A DNA stretch of 64,000 bases from Polyangiaceae bacterium (GCA_019637295.1 JAHBVX010000005.1:186001-250000); one strand, 5' to 3'. Positions 9,300-17,411 are shown, numbered from the stretch's first letter. The notes: a model not told the origin generated them from the letters alone. A program made the numbers and translations.

Positions 9300-9323
9300 C
9301 GCCCTGCCGCGCCGGCCGCGCGC

Positions 9324-10151
9324 TCAGCGCTGGAGCAGCACACGCAAGACGACGCGTCGCTGGTTCGGATCTTGCGGCGGAGGCGCCGAGCCCGTGCCGT
9401 ACACGGCCTGCGTCACCGCGATCGTCAGCAGACGACTGCCGTCCACCCCCTGACTGACGAGCAGGTCCTTCACGACGCGCGCGCGGTCGTTGGCGACCTG
9501 CAGGGACTCGCCGACGGTGGTCTGTCCCACGACCGCGATGCACTCCACGTTGGGCGCTGCCTGCAGTTTGGCCACGAGGGACTGGACCGCGGCGCTGCTC
9601 TCGGCCCCGAGCTGGGAAGACCCCTGCTCGAATCGGAACTCCTCGGGGTAGGTGTGGGCGGCCTGCAGCTGGCCTTGCACCTGATCTTGGGTGGCCTGCG
9701 ACTCGATCCTGGCGCACCCGCTCGGGCCTGTGGGCGTGCTGGTCGAGGCCTGGGCCGGATCGAACGGCGTGATGCGCAGGGTCATGCGACCGGGCGTGCA
9801 GCTGCCCGGCGCGGGCGGCTCGAGCCGACACTGTACCGCGCCGTGGCGCTCGAGGTGATCCCGCGCGAGTTGCTCGTGCGCCGCCAGGAGTTGGATTTCT
9901 TCGCGGTACTCGGGTGGGGTGAACGATGGATAGTTCGGGTTCTGCTGCGGCGCGTAGAGCACTTCGAGCACGACGTGCGGCGCCGGAAGCTCGGCCTCCC
10001 GGATCTTCGTCACCGCGCGCAGCGTACAGAAGCCCTCCCAGGCCTCGGCGGCGCAGGCCGTCTCACTCGGACCACCGCACGCGCCGAGCCACGCCAGCAG
10101 CGCGATGGGTAACGTCGACAGCACGCGACGAGGGATCATGCGCAGCGTCAT
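9324..10151 (-). CDS. OmpA-family lipoprotein
   Basis: About 275 residues, or 271 if the in-frame ATG at 10139 is used. The signal peptide ends in LLAWLGAC. The C-terminal 110 residues form an OmpA/MotB-like peptidoglycan-associating domain: it opens with FRFEQGSSQL, carries ANDRARVVKDLL (helix before the NxxL/RA motif), and ends with DPNQRRVVLRVLL. The usual asparagine-rich diaminopimelate loop is weaker than in Pal. The middle of the protein contains two Cys and is unclassified. It is the last gene of the minus-strand run that begins with the LamG lipoprotein; the 30-bp gap to the C39-like gene suggests the same transcript. Confidence 0.8.
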   Translation of the reverse strand: MTLRMIPRRVLSTLPIALLAWLGACGGPSETACAAEAWEGFCTLRAVTKIREAELPAPHVVLEVLYAPQQNPNYPSFTPPEYREEIQLLAAHEQLARDHLERHGAVQCRLEPPAPGSCTPGRMTLRITPFDPAQASTSTPTGPSGCARIESQATQDQVQGQLQAAHTYPEEFRFEQGSSQLGAESSAAVQSLVAKLQAAPNVECIAVVGQTTVGESLQVANDRARVVKDLLVSQGVDGSRLLTIAVTQAVYGTGSAPPPQDPNQRRVVLRVLLQR

Positions 10152-10181
10152 ACTACGAAACGGCCCCGTCGGCAGGACAGC

Positions 10182-11171
10182 TCAACGACCCGCGAGGCGG
10201 GCGTCCCCGGACAGCTCCAGCGCCACGACCCCGTCGATCACCGCCAGATCGCCGGCGTGCTTCACGAGGACCTCGCCGAGCAGGTGGTGATGACCCGTTG
10301 ACGGGAAGGCCCCGTCCTCCGTCAACAAGAACCCGTCCGCCAGCGGAGCCATCTTCGCGACGTGACGCGCCGGCACATTCCCGGCCCAGGGCGCCGGGTC
10401 GTGAACCACGAGCACGCCGGGGGCGGCGTTGCCGGCCGCGTCCACGCCGTGCCCCACCGCCGTGAGCCAGTGGCCACCGCGACGCCGGAAGTAGGGCCCT
10501 CGGGCGCTCGGTTGATACCAGCCCACGTTGATGAACACGCTCTGACCGGCGTCCAGGGCGCTGGTGATGAACTCCAGGCGCGGGGCGCTGATCCCGGTCG
10601 AGAAGCGACGCGGATGACCCCGCCAGCCCTGGTAGCGCAGCGCGCCGACGCGATAGCCCCGATCGCGCACGAAGCGCTCCAGCCCCACCATCAGGCCGGC
10701 GGCGCCAGTGCCGCTATTGGCGCTGGTGCCCATGTATCGACTCGAGCCGAGCCGTCGCACCAGCGCGATCTGCTGCGAGCGCTCGCTGCCCTCGTCGCCC
10801 AGCAGACCCGCGAAACCACGCTCCGCCCACCACATCAGCGCGTTGGAGACCGCCACCGGGCCACAGTAGGAGTTGCCCCCGCCGGGCGCGCCGAGCTCGG
10901 GATCCGTCTGCGTCAGATCGGGCATGCGCGCGACCGCGCGCTCGAGCGCGAGCGCGCGGCTATCGCGCTCCACGTCCCTCGCCAGCTGCCGCTCGGTGCG
11001 CCGGGCCAGGTCGGCGAGCGGACCCAGCGGCGCGCGCTCGAGCGCCGGCTCCGCCGCCCCCCGCGCGGACGCCCGGGGGCCCACCGCCACCGCGACGGCG
11101 CCGACCGCCAGCGCCACGGGCATCAGGCCGCTGAGCGCGCGCCGGGCGCGACGTGGGGGGGGGCTGGTCAC
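10182..11171 (-). CDS. Exported C39-like (papain-fold) peptidase
   Basis: About 329 residues from GTG 11171. An Arg-rich n-region followed by LSGLMPVALAVGAVAVAVGP acts as signal or anchor. The papain-like fold is indicated by NSYCGPVAVSNALMWW (nucleophile Cys after Asn-x-x) and, 130 residues later, GGHWLTAVGHGVD with the catalytic His and then VLVVHDPAP, consistent with peptidase C39-like proteins. It lacks the ABC transporter domains of bacteriocin exporters, so a free-standing envelope protease or cysteine-fold enzyme is likely. It begins 7 bp after the Nudix stop and is therefore probably co-transcribed with it. Confidence 0.75.
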   Translation of the reverse strand: MTSPPPRRARRALSGLMPVALAVGAVAVAVGPRASARGAAEPALERAPLGPLADLARRTERQLARDVERDSRALALERAVARMPDLTQTDPELGAPGGGNSYCGPVAVSNALMWWAERGFAGLLGDEGSERSQQIALVRRLGSSRYMGTSANSGTGAAGLMVGLERFVRDRGYRVGALRYQGWRGHPRRFSTGISAPRLEFITSALDAGQSVFINVGWYQPSARGPYFRRRGGHWLTAVGHGVDAAGNAAPGVLVVHDPAPWAGNVPARHVAKMAPLADGFLLTEDGAFPSTGHHHLLGEVLVKHAGDLAVIDGVVALELSGDARLAGR

Positions 11172-11178
11172 CCCTTGC

Positions 11179-11595
11179 TCATAGATCAGACCGCGCCAAA
11201 TCGCGACCTTCCGTCATCCAGCGGCCCACCTCCGCCGCGATGGGCACGTCGAGCTCGGCCCAGGCGAGGGTTCGAAGCTCCTCCGCGGCGAGCCAGCGCA
11301 GCTCCGCGTGCTCGAGCGGCGCCGGCTCGCCCCGCTCCAGGGTGGCGGCGTACACGGTGAGCCTGAGGTGCCTCACGCCGGCGAGGCCCTCGGCGCAAGC
11401 GATGGCGGGACCGACGGTGATGTCGACGCCGAGCTCCTCGCGGATCTCACGGATGAGCGCCTGCGTCGGCTGCTCGCCCGGCTCGACCTTGCCGCCCGGG
11501 AACTCCCACGCGAGCGCCGCCCGCTGCGCTGGCCCGCGCCGGGCCGCCAGGCACTTGCCCGCTCGGAAGATCGCGGCGCCCACGACCTCGATCAC
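11179..11595 (-). CDS. Nudix hydrolase, MutT-like
   Basis: About 138 residues. The full Nudix box is present: GGKVEPGE followed by REIREELGV, which fits GX5EX7REUXEEXGU, the Mg-binding pyrophosphohydrolase motif. The preceding LAWEFPGGKVE is typical of MutT-type 8-oxo-dGTP sanitising enzymes. The GTG at 11595 overlaps the LamG gene stop as GTGA, which gives a start right at the first beta-strand (VIEVVGAAIF) and implies translational coupling. Longer readings would run far into the upstream gene. Substrate cannot be fixed from sequence. Confidence 0.88.
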   Translation of the reverse strand: MIEVVGAAIFRAGKCLAARRGPAQRAALAWEFPGGKVEPGEQPTQALIREIREELGVDITVGPAIACAEGLAGVRHLRLTVYAATLERGEPAPLEHAELRWLAAEELRTLAWAELDVPIAAEVGRWMTEGRDLARSDL

Positions 11596-12488
11596 AGCAC
11601 GCAGAGCGAGCTGCCGGAGTCGAAGGTGCCGCCCGCGCTGGCGCAAACCTGAGCGGGGCTGCGCGCGCTGCTCCACAGTCGCACCTCGTCGAGTACCCCG
11701 CTGAACGCGGTGTCGGCGCTGTCGTTCTTACCCAAGACGAGCGGCGCGGAGCAGCTCCCGAGGTAGCCGCCCTGGGTCGACGTGCGCAGCGTCCCGCCCA
11801 CGTAGAGCGAGAGCTTGAGCCCGTCGTTGACGATCGCCACGTGCTTCCAGCTCGAGCCGAGCAGGTCCGGATCCGTCGTCAGGATGGTCGAACCCTGTCC
11901 GGCCCGCGAGAACACGACCTGCAGATTGCCCTGGCTGGTGCGCACCCGCACGGAGTTGTCCCCCAACCCGAGCCCGCGGCTGAGGATGGTGCCCGCGCCG
12001 AAGCTGCTCAGCTGGATCCAGAACTCGACGGTGGCTGCGGTCGTGAAGTCGAGCTTGGCGCTCGAGGACACGTGGATGGAGCCGCCGCCGCCGGAGAACG
12101 CAGCGCCTTCGCCGACCCGGCCGCTGGCCTCGATCGAGACGCCGCTGCCTTGCACCGTGCCGTGGTTGGCGTTGCCCGACAGGTCGAAGGCGTAGCCGAG
12201 CGGCGCGTCGAAGTCGTAGAAGGCCAGGAGGCCCGTCTCGGGCTTCGGGGTTGGCGTGGGGCCGGGGCCCTCGCCGCCAGCGCCCGCGAGGCCACCGCTC
12301 GAGCCCTCCCCGCCCGCGCCGCCCTGGCCGGGCAGGTCCGTGGCCACGTTACCCTCGTAGCCGCCCTTCACCGGCGGCGGAGCGAGGCTGACCCCGTCTG
12401 CCTCTTCGGCTTGCCCTAGATCGTCGACGGGGGCCGCACACCCGACCGCCCAGCACAGGAACCCAAGACCGAACAGCTGCGCTCGCAT
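11592..12488 (-). CDS. LamG/concanavalin-like lipoprotein
   Basis: About 298 residues from ATG 12488. The signal peptide MRAQLFGLGFLCWAVGC carries a lipobox with Cys17. A Gly/Pro-rich linker of about 80 residues leads to a LamG-type jelly-roll domain: LLAFYDFDAPLGYAFDLSGN, then WKHVAIVNDGLKLSLYV and LDEVRLWSSARS are signature strands. LamG folds bind carbohydrate or protein at the surface. First gene of a minus-strand run; its stop overlaps the Nudix start. Upstream lies a short AT-rich region with a 10-bp direct repeat. Confidence 0.83.
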   Translation of the reverse strand: MRAQLFGLGFLCWAVGCAAPVDDLGQAEEADGVSLAPPPVKGGYEGNVATDLPGQGGAGGEGSSGGLAGAGGEGPGPTPTPKPETGLLAFYDFDAPLGYAFDLSGNANHGTVQGSGVSIEASGRVGEGAAFSGGGGSIHVSSSAKLDFTTAATVEFWIQLSSFGAGTILSRGLGLGDNSVRVRTSQGNLQVVFSRAGQGSTILTTDPDLLGSSWKHVAIVNDGLKLSLYVGGTLRTSTQGGYLGSCSAPLVLGKNDSADTAFSGVLDEVRLWSSARSPAQVCASAGGTFDSGSSLCVL

Positions 12489-12521
12489 GGGTAGGCTAGT
12501 AGCGCACTTAAGGCGCGGCGC

Positions 12522-12539
12522 ACGCACAAAAACGCACAA
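12522..12539 (-). repeat. Direct repeat upstream of LamG lipoprotein
   Basis: ACGCACAA occurs at 12522-12529 and again at 12532-12539, exactly 10 bp apart, 34 bp upstream of the LamG gene start. Helical phasing suggests a protein-binding site, but only two copies are present. Confidence 0.3.
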
Positions 12540-12606
12540 TGTAGGTGCGATGGCAACTTTTTGGCGCCGCTCATCAGAATGTTCCACCTGTGCTGAAAAT
12601 TGACGC

Positions 12607-13935
12607 CTACTCCGATCTCCCCAGCCCTGCCTTCTCGAGCAGTCGATACAGGTGCTTGCGCTCCACGCCGCTCAGCCGTGAGGCTTGCGAGACGTTGTCG
12701 CCAGCGCGCTGCATCAGGTCCCGCAGGTAGTCGCGTTCGAAGCGCGCCACGAGCTCGGTCTTCGCTTCTTGAAACGGTCGATCGGCTCGCGCTGTCCACT
12801 CGGTGTCGCGCTTGCTGGTGGTGCCGCCGAGGAGGATGGGCATGTCGGAGAACGGGGTCGCCGGCGGGGAGAGCGCGGCGGCGCGCGCCACGATGTTGCG
12901 AAGCTCGCGCACGTTGCCGGGAAAGTGGTAGCGGCATAGACGCTCGAAGTTGGCCGAGCGAACGCCGGTGGTCGGCCGACCCTCGCGTGCGAGCAGCACC
13001 GTCACGAGCTCCTCTAGATCCTCGAGCCGCTGGCGCAGGGGCGGCAGATGCACCTCGACGACCGCCAAGCGGTAGTAGAGATCGCCGCGGAACGTCCCCC
13101 GCTCCACCTCGTGCTCCAGATCCCGGTGCGTAGCTGCGATGATGCGCACGTCGAAATGCTGAGGCTTGCGCGCGCCGAGTCGGGTCACCTCCCCCGCCTC
13201 GAGCATGCGCAGCAGTTTGGGCTGGAGCGCCAGGGGCAGATCCCCGATTTCGTCCAGGAACAACGTCCCACCGTGGGCCAACTCGAACGCGCCGGGGCGA
13301 TCCGCGTGCGCGCCCGTGAACGCACCCTTGACGTGCCCGAACAGGTCGCTCTCGATGAGCGTCTCCGTGGACGCGCCGCAGTCGAACACGACGAAGGGCT
13401 GCTCTCGGCGGCGACTGTGCTCGTGTACTGCGCGAGCGGCGAGCTCCTTGCCGGTACCGCTCTCGCCCAGCAGCAGGATGGACGCGTCCGAGCCCGACGC
13501 GCGTTCGAGGACGGAGTACACGGTGCGCATCGCCAGACTGCTGCCCACCAGCGCTCCGAACGAACTGCGCTCGCTGGGCGGAATGGTCAGGTGCTCCTCG
13601 CCGGGCACGAGGCCGACCAGAGTGCCGCCGAGGCGCAGCACGGAACCCACCGGCACCGTCGCTCGCTGGATGGCGACCCCATCGATCAGCGTCCCGTTAC
13701 GCGAGTCGAGATCCGTCACCTCGAAGCCCTCGACCCGCGGCACGACAGTGCAGTGGCGGCGCGAGACCGACGGGTCGTTGATCACGAAGTCGGCCGAGCC
13801 GTCGGCTCCGAGGGTCAGGCCCACCGCGGGCACGGCCACCTCGACGCCCGCGTCGGGGCCGTGCAGCACTCTCAGGCGCGCCCCGCGGGCCACGCTGCTC
13901 TCGACCTGGCGGTTGGTGGTCCGGGTCAGCCTCAT
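12607..13935 (-). CDS. FHA-domain sigma-54-dependent transcriptional activator
   Basis: 442 residues. Residues 20-110 are an FHA domain (DPSVSRRHC, then DLDSRNGTLIDG, the phosphothreonine-binding signature). Residues 128-370 form the AAA+ sigma-54 interaction domain with Walker A GESGTGKE (157-164), GAFTGA (204-209) contacting sigma-54, and Walker B GGTLFLDEIGDLPL. The C-terminus is a Fis-type helix-turn-helix (DNVSQASRLSGVERKHLYRL). FHA replaces the usual receiver domain, so activation probably follows Thr phosphorylation by a Ser/Thr kinase; such regulators are common in myxobacteria. It is divergent from a kinase gene 102 bp away, which makes that kinase a natural partner. Confidence 0.93.
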   Translation of the reverse strand: MRLTRTTNRQVESSVARGARLRVLHGPDAGVEVAVPAVGLTLGADGSADFVINDPSVSRRHCTVVPRVEGFEVTDLDSRNGTLIDGVAIQRATVPVGSVLRLGGTLVGLVPGEEHLTIPPSERSSFGALVGSSLAMRTVYSVLERASGSDASILLLGESGTGKELAARAVHEHSRRREQPFVVFDCGASTETLIESDLFGHVKGAFTGAHADRPGAFELAHGGTLFLDEIGDLPLALQPKLLRMLEAGEVTRLGARKPQHFDVRIIAATHRDLEHEVERGTFRGDLYYRLAVVEVHLPPLRQRLEDLEELVTVLLAREGRPTTGVRSANFERLCRYHFPGNVRELRNIVARAAALSPPATPFSDMPILLGGTTSKRDTEWTARADRPFQEAKTELVARFERDYLRDLMQRAGDNVSQASRLSGVERKHLYRLLEKAGLGRSE

Positions 13936-14037
13936 CCGCCGGGGAGCTTAGCGCACTCCGCCCCGAGCGATTTCAACGAATGCCGCTCCAGCGCCCTCTC
14001 CGTTGCCCCGCTGCCCGAGTTCGATAATCCTTCGCCC

Positions 14038-15357
14038 ATGCCGGGCGCAGCCCAACAGGACGGGCCGATCTCCATCGCGGGCTACGCGATCGAGGGCGTG
14101 CTCGGCGAAGGCGGCAGCGCCATCGTGTACGCCGCGACGAGGGACGGCCGAGCAGTCGCGCTCAAGGTGCCGCGGACCGCCGCCCTCACCGTCCGGGAGC
14201 AAGCTCGCTTCCTGTCCGAGGCCGAGATGCTCAGGCGGGTCGAGCACCCGTCCATCGCCCGCGTGCTCGACGCGGGCTGCTGCGATGACGGGACGCCCTA
14301 CCTCGCGATGCAGCAGCTGTCGGGAGTGACTCTCGCCGGGCGCATCACGGACCGCCCGCTGCCCCTCGCGCAGGCGCTGGAGTTGTTCGAGCAGATCGTG
14401 GACGCCACGGCGGCGCTGCACGACGCTGGGCTCGTACATCGCGACCTCAAGCCCGAGAACGTGATGCTCGTGGATGACGAGCGCCGAGCCGTGCTGATCG
14501 ACTTCGGCATCGCCAAGGACGCCGACGCGCCCGCGTCCACGACCACGCAGGCAGGGGTGGCGCGGGGCACGCCAGCCACCATGGCGCCGGAGCGCTTCTT
14601 CGGCGCCGCGGCGACCGTGTCGAGCGACGTCTACGAGCTCAGCGTGCTCTTGTACGCCATGCTCGTGGGACGACTGCCCTGGTCCGACGTGACGAACGTC
14701 GAGGCGCGGCTGAACCCCCAGCCCCCCGGCGACGGGGTCCCCGCCGCGCTCGCGACCGTGATCCTGCGTGCCCTCTCCACGCGCCCGGAGCGGCGTCCCC
14801 GCACCGCCCGCGAGCTGCTGGCGGCGGCGAAGCAGGCAGCCGCGGGCGCCGAGGACGGCACGCGCGTGACCGCCGAGACCCCTGTCGCTCCGTTGCCGCC
14901 CGAGCTCGAGGCGGCGCCGGCGTCGTCCCCCCTGGAGAGCGCGACGTCGGACGGCGCCCAGGTCCTCGACGGCCCTGCGGGCACGGCCCTGCCCGCGGTG
15001 CGCGCGCGGGGACCGCTGTTGGCCGCCGCGGCGCTCTTCGGCGGTCTGGTGATCGGTCTTGCCAGCACGCAGTTGATGGCGGGGCGCCCGGTCCCGCTCG
15101 AGCGCGCGCTCGGTGCCGTCAACCTGAAGCTCGGCGCCCCCGCGCCCAGGGAGGCCCCCGAGCTGCCGCCCGCAGCGCCGCCCGCCAAGGAACACGAGCT
15201 CGCGCCCACGGCACGCGCCACCTCCCCGCGCTCCGCGCCCCGCGCCAACGCCACCACCAGCGCCCCACCGCCGCCCCGGGGCAAACCGCGCGGCGCACCC
15301 TGTGTGCGCTCCAGCGAGTGCGCCAGCATGCTTTGCGCCGCCGAGATCTGTCAGTGA
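14038..15357 (+). CDS. Membrane Ser/Thr protein kinase with Cys-containing extracytoplasmic tail
   Basis: About 439 residues from ATG 14038. Hanks-type kinase domain at residues 16-265: Gly loop GEGGSAIVY (23-31), Lys43 in VALKVP, catalytic HRDLKPEN (134-141), DFG (155-157), and APE at MAPERF. One TM helix at about 325-347 is followed by a Pro/Ala-rich segment and a short tail with four Cys (CVRSSECASMLCAAEIC) resembling a small disulfide knot outside the membrane. A GATAAT at 14023-14028 lies only 9 bp before the start. The stop overlaps the next start as TGATG. A longer upstream reading runs antisense through the FHA activator and is rejected. Confidence 0.92.
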   Translation: MPGAAQQDGPISIAGYAIEGVLGEGGSAIVYAATRDGRAVALKVPRTAALTVREQARFLSEAEMLRRVEHPSIARVLDAGCCDDGTPYLAMQQLSGVTLAGRITDRPLPLAQALELFEQIVDATAALHDAGLVHRDLKPENVMLVDDERRAVLIDFGIAKDADAPASTTTQAGVARGTPATMAPERFFGAAATVSSDVYELSVLLYAMLVGRLPWSDVTNVEARLNPQPPGDGVPAALATVILRALSTRPERRPRTARELLAAAKQAAAGAEDGTRVTAETPVAPLPPELEAAPASSPLESATSDGAQVLDGPAGTALPAVRARGPLLAAAALFGGLVIGLASTQLMAGRPVPLERALGAVNLKLGAPAPREAPELPPAAPPAKEHELAPTARATSPRSAPRANATTSAPPPPRGKPRGAPCVRSSECASMLCAAEICQ

Positions 15358-16379
15358 TGCGCGTGCGCTGTCGGTTCGATGCGCTGCTGTTCGCCGCGGC
15401 GCTGCTGCTCACGCCAGCCCTCGGCTTGGCTGACGCGTATGACGCCGCGTTCGCCCGCGCCATCGCCGCCAAGGAACGAGCGCTGGACGAGAACGATCCG
15501 GCCGCCTGGGAAGAAGCGCTGGACCGCTTCGAGCAAGCCGACCGACTCCGCGCGACGCCCGAGTGCAAGTACGAGCTGGCGCAAGCCGCGCTTCGGCTGA
15601 GGCAAGACGACCTCGCCGTCGAAGCGCTACGAGCCGCCCTCGAGCTCGGGCTGGTGGGCGCTGCCCGAGACAAGGCCCAGGCGGCGGTCGACGAGCGTCT
15701 GCCGAAGCTCGCGCGGCTCGCGCTCCGCGGACCCGAGCGCACCGAGGTGCGCGTGCGCGGTCGCGTCCGTGGCGTACTGCCGCTAGCGCGACCCTTGCTG
15801 CTCTTCGCAGGGGACAGCCGCATCGAGCTGCGGCGCGACGGTCAGCGCGTCGAGCGTGTCGTGGCCCTCAGCGGCGGCGCCACGAGCGAGCTCGACGTCA
15901 GTGACGCCTTCGGCGCGGCTCCCCCGCCGCCCGCCCCGTGGGCTCCCGCCGCGCCGCCCTGGACGCCGCCGCCAGCCGAACCACGGCCTGCCGACCCGAG
16001 CGTCGATCGCACCGGCCACTGGCTGCTGGGGGTGGGTCTCGGGGTCGCCGTCTCGGGCGTGGTGACGGCCATCGCCGCCCAGTCGGCGGTCAGCTCCTCC
16101 CGCAGCTCCCTCGCCTCCCGCTGCGCGAAGCTCGACGGTACGGACGCGTGCGCGGTCGCCAACCCCGGCGAGCGGGACCGCGCTCAGTCCGACGTGGACG
16201 CGATCGCCACCTACAAGTCCGTTCGCCTCACCGGATACCTCGCGACCGGCGTCGGCACGGCGACGGCGATCATCGGCATTGCGCTGTGGCCTCGCTCCGG
16301 CGAGCGTGCGCGACCGAGTCCAGTGAGCATCAGCGTGACCTCCGCCGGCCCCGGAGTCTGGGCGAGCGGCAGCTTCTGA
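15357..16379 (+). CDS. Exported TPR/PEGA-like envelope protein coupled to kinase
   Basis: About 340 residues from ATG 15357, overlapping the kinase stop by one base. The signal peptide (LLFAAALLLTPALGLADAY) is followed by a helical tetratricopeptide-like region (AWEEALDRFEQADRL, then ALRLRQDDLAVEALRAALEL). Next is a beta-rich stretch resembling PEGA-type surface repeats, a Pro-rich linker, and two C-terminal hydrophobic segments (LLGVGLGVAVSGVVTAIAA and TGYLATGVGTATAIIGIALW). Kinase plus TPR/PEGA-like pairs are frequent in Polyangiales. A sensor or effector partner of the kinase is inferred from coupling only. Confidence 0.78.
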   Translation: MRVRCRFDALLFAAALLLTPALGLADAYDAAFARAIAAKERALDENDPAAWEEALDRFEQADRLRATPECKYELAQAALRLRQDDLAVEALRAALELGLVGAARDKAQAAVDERLPKLARLALRGPERTEVRVRGRVRGVLPLARPLLLFAGDSRIELRRDGQRVERVVALSGGATSELDVSDAFGAAPPPPAPWAPAAPPWTPPPAEPRPADPSVDRTGHWLLGVGLGVAVSGVVTAIAAQSAVSSSRSSLASRCAKLDGTDACAVANPGERDRAQSDVDAIATYKSVRLTGYLATGVGTATAIIGIALWPRSGERARPSPVSISVTSAGPGVWASGSF

Positions 16380-16428
16380 GCGCGAGCAGCAGGCGCCGGC
16401 GTCGCCGGAAGACTGCCCGAGTCGAAGG

Positions 16429-16899
16429 CTAGTCGTGGATCTGCTCGGCGAGGTAATGCTCCTTGCCGATCTCGCCAATGATGTGCAGCTGCGCTTCGAG
16501 CCAGTCGATTCCACTCTCTTCTTCGTTCAGGATCGACTCGAGTAGCTCGCGCGTGCCGTTGTCCCCCTTGTCGAGCGCGAGGCGAATGGAGCGGTTGAGC
16601 CGCTCGCGCGCGTCGAGCTCGAGCGCCAAGTCCAAGCGATGCTGTTCGACCGCGTCCTCGCCGACCTTCACGGGGTTGAGGCGCTGCATGTTCGGCGTCC
16701 CATCCAGGAACAAGATGCGTTCGATCACCGCGTCCGCGTGCTTCATCTCGCTGATCGACTCGGCGCGCTTCTGCTTGGCCAGCCGCCGGTAGCCCCAGTT
16801 GGCGCACATCTTGGAGTGAATGAAGTACTGGTTGATCGCGGTCAGCTCGGCCGTGAGCAGCTCGTTCAGCGCGTCGATCACCTCGGGGTCACCCTGCAT
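16429..16899 (-). CDS. bfr: Bacterioferritin with altered ferroxidase site
   Basis: 156 residues, standard length for the 24-mer iron store. Start ATG 16899 has a strong AAGGAGA 7 nt upstream. By counting against the well-known numbering, Glu18, Glu51, His54, Glu94 and Glu127 of the diiron ferroxidase centre and Met52, the heme ligand, are all present. The position of His130 is Gly (LNEEESGIDWLE), so one iron ligand is missing. Heme binding is therefore expected, but oxidation of Fe(II) in this subunit may be impaired. It is divergent from bfd, with an AT-rich region bearing a Fur-like site between them, which fits iron control. Confidence 0.93.
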   Translation of the reverse strand: MQGDPEVIDALNELLTAELTAINQYFIHSKMCANWGYRRLAKQKRAESISEMKHADAVIERILFLDGTPNMQRLNPVKVGEDAVEQHRLDLALELDARERLNRSIRLALDKGDNGTRELLESILNEEESGIDWLEAQLHIIGEIGKEHYLAEQIHD

Positions 16900-17005
16900 C
16901 GCGGTCTCCTTGGGCCCAGCCTACCCCAGCGCGAGCCGGCGGCGGGCACGGACCGGGGTCAAAATTTATAACTATTGGTAAGAATTATGTTTTGTGCGAC
17001 GCGAC

Positions 17006-17018
17006 AACGATTATCGTT
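17006..17018. promoter_or_regulatory. Second palindrome in bfr-bfd promoter region
   Basis: AACGAT-T-ATCGTT is a perfect 6-1-6 inverted repeat 7 bp from the larger Fur-like site. It sits on the bfr side of the divergent region and may be an auxiliary operator; it matches the Fur consensus less well. Confidence 0.3.
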
Positions 17019-17025
17019 CGTCGAT

Positions 17026-17044
17026 ATTGAAAGTCACTTTCAAT
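17026..17044. promoter_or_regulatory. Fur-box-like 19-bp perfect palindrome
   Basis: ATTGAAAGTCACTTTCAAT is a perfect 9-1-9 inverted repeat. Its 7-1-7 core TGAAAGT-C-ACTTTCA fits the Fur pattern TGAWAATnATTWTCA used in delta-proteobacterial lineages. It lies in the only strongly AT-rich patch of the region, between bfr and bfd, and covers the -35 element proposed for bfd. Iron-dependent repression of bfd, and perhaps effects on bfr, are expected from the family. Confidence 0.75.
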
Positions 17045-17054
17045 TGGCTAGGCT
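17027..17054 (+). promoter_or_regulatory. Candidate bfd promoter overlapped by Fur-like site
   Basis: TTGAAA (17027-17032) and TAGGCT (17049-17054) are separated by 16 bp. The -35 lies inside the palindrome, so a bound repressor would block polymerase. The start codon at 17081 leaves a short leader of about 20 nt. Confidence 0.4.
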
Positions 17055-17080
17055 TCTCTCACCGCCCGGAGCCGCTGCCC

Positions 17081-17302
17081 ATGATCGTCTGTCACTGCCG
17101 TCGCGTCAGCCATCATCGCATCCTCGAGGTCGTGCGCGAGGGCGCGCACACGGTACAGGACGTCTCCGCGGCGTGTGGAGCGGGTAGCGGCTGCGGCGGC
17201 TGCCTGCCACACGTCAGCGAGCTGATCGCAGAGGCGGAGCTCGCTCAGGAAGACGACGTCCCCGCGCTGCACTCCGAACGCGCAGCCGTCGCCACGATCT
17301 GA
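17081..17302 (+). CDS. bfd: Bacterioferritin-associated ferredoxin
   Basis: 73 residues from ATG 17081. Bfd-type [2Fe-2S] protein that passes electrons to bacterioferritin heme to release stored iron. The four cluster Cys are at VCHC (residues 4 and 6) and CGGC near residues 41-44, the CxC-x(n)-CxxC spacing of Bfd. The C-terminal extension is acidic. It is divergent from bfr 181 bp away, the classical partner gene. Upstream reading of the frame continues through the AT-rich promoter and is not coding. Confidence 0.9.
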   Translation: MIVCHCRRVSHHRILEVVREGAHTVQDVSAACGAGSGCGGCLPHVSELIAEAELAQEDDVPALHSERAAVATI

Positions 17303-17411
17303 GCATCACCGGCGCGCTTCCCTCGCTAGTCACGTGCAGGGAGCGTGAAGATTCCGGGCAATTCGGCAGTTACTCCTTGCGTGTTCGGCCAAAGCGCGGC
17401 AAAGGCCGCAC

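Noticed and set aside
12489-12606. Possible sigma-54 promoter (GGCGCC then TTGC) before the LamG gene
   Set aside because: The distance between the GG and GC elements is two bases too long for a -24/-12 promoter.
13048-14037. Upstream extension of the kinase frame
   Set aside because: It runs antisense through the FHA activator; the kinase Gly loop starts only after 14100.
16396-16408. CCGGCG-T-CGCCGG palindrome after the TPR-like gene
   Set aside because: A one-base centre cannot form an RNA hairpin, and no T-run follows.
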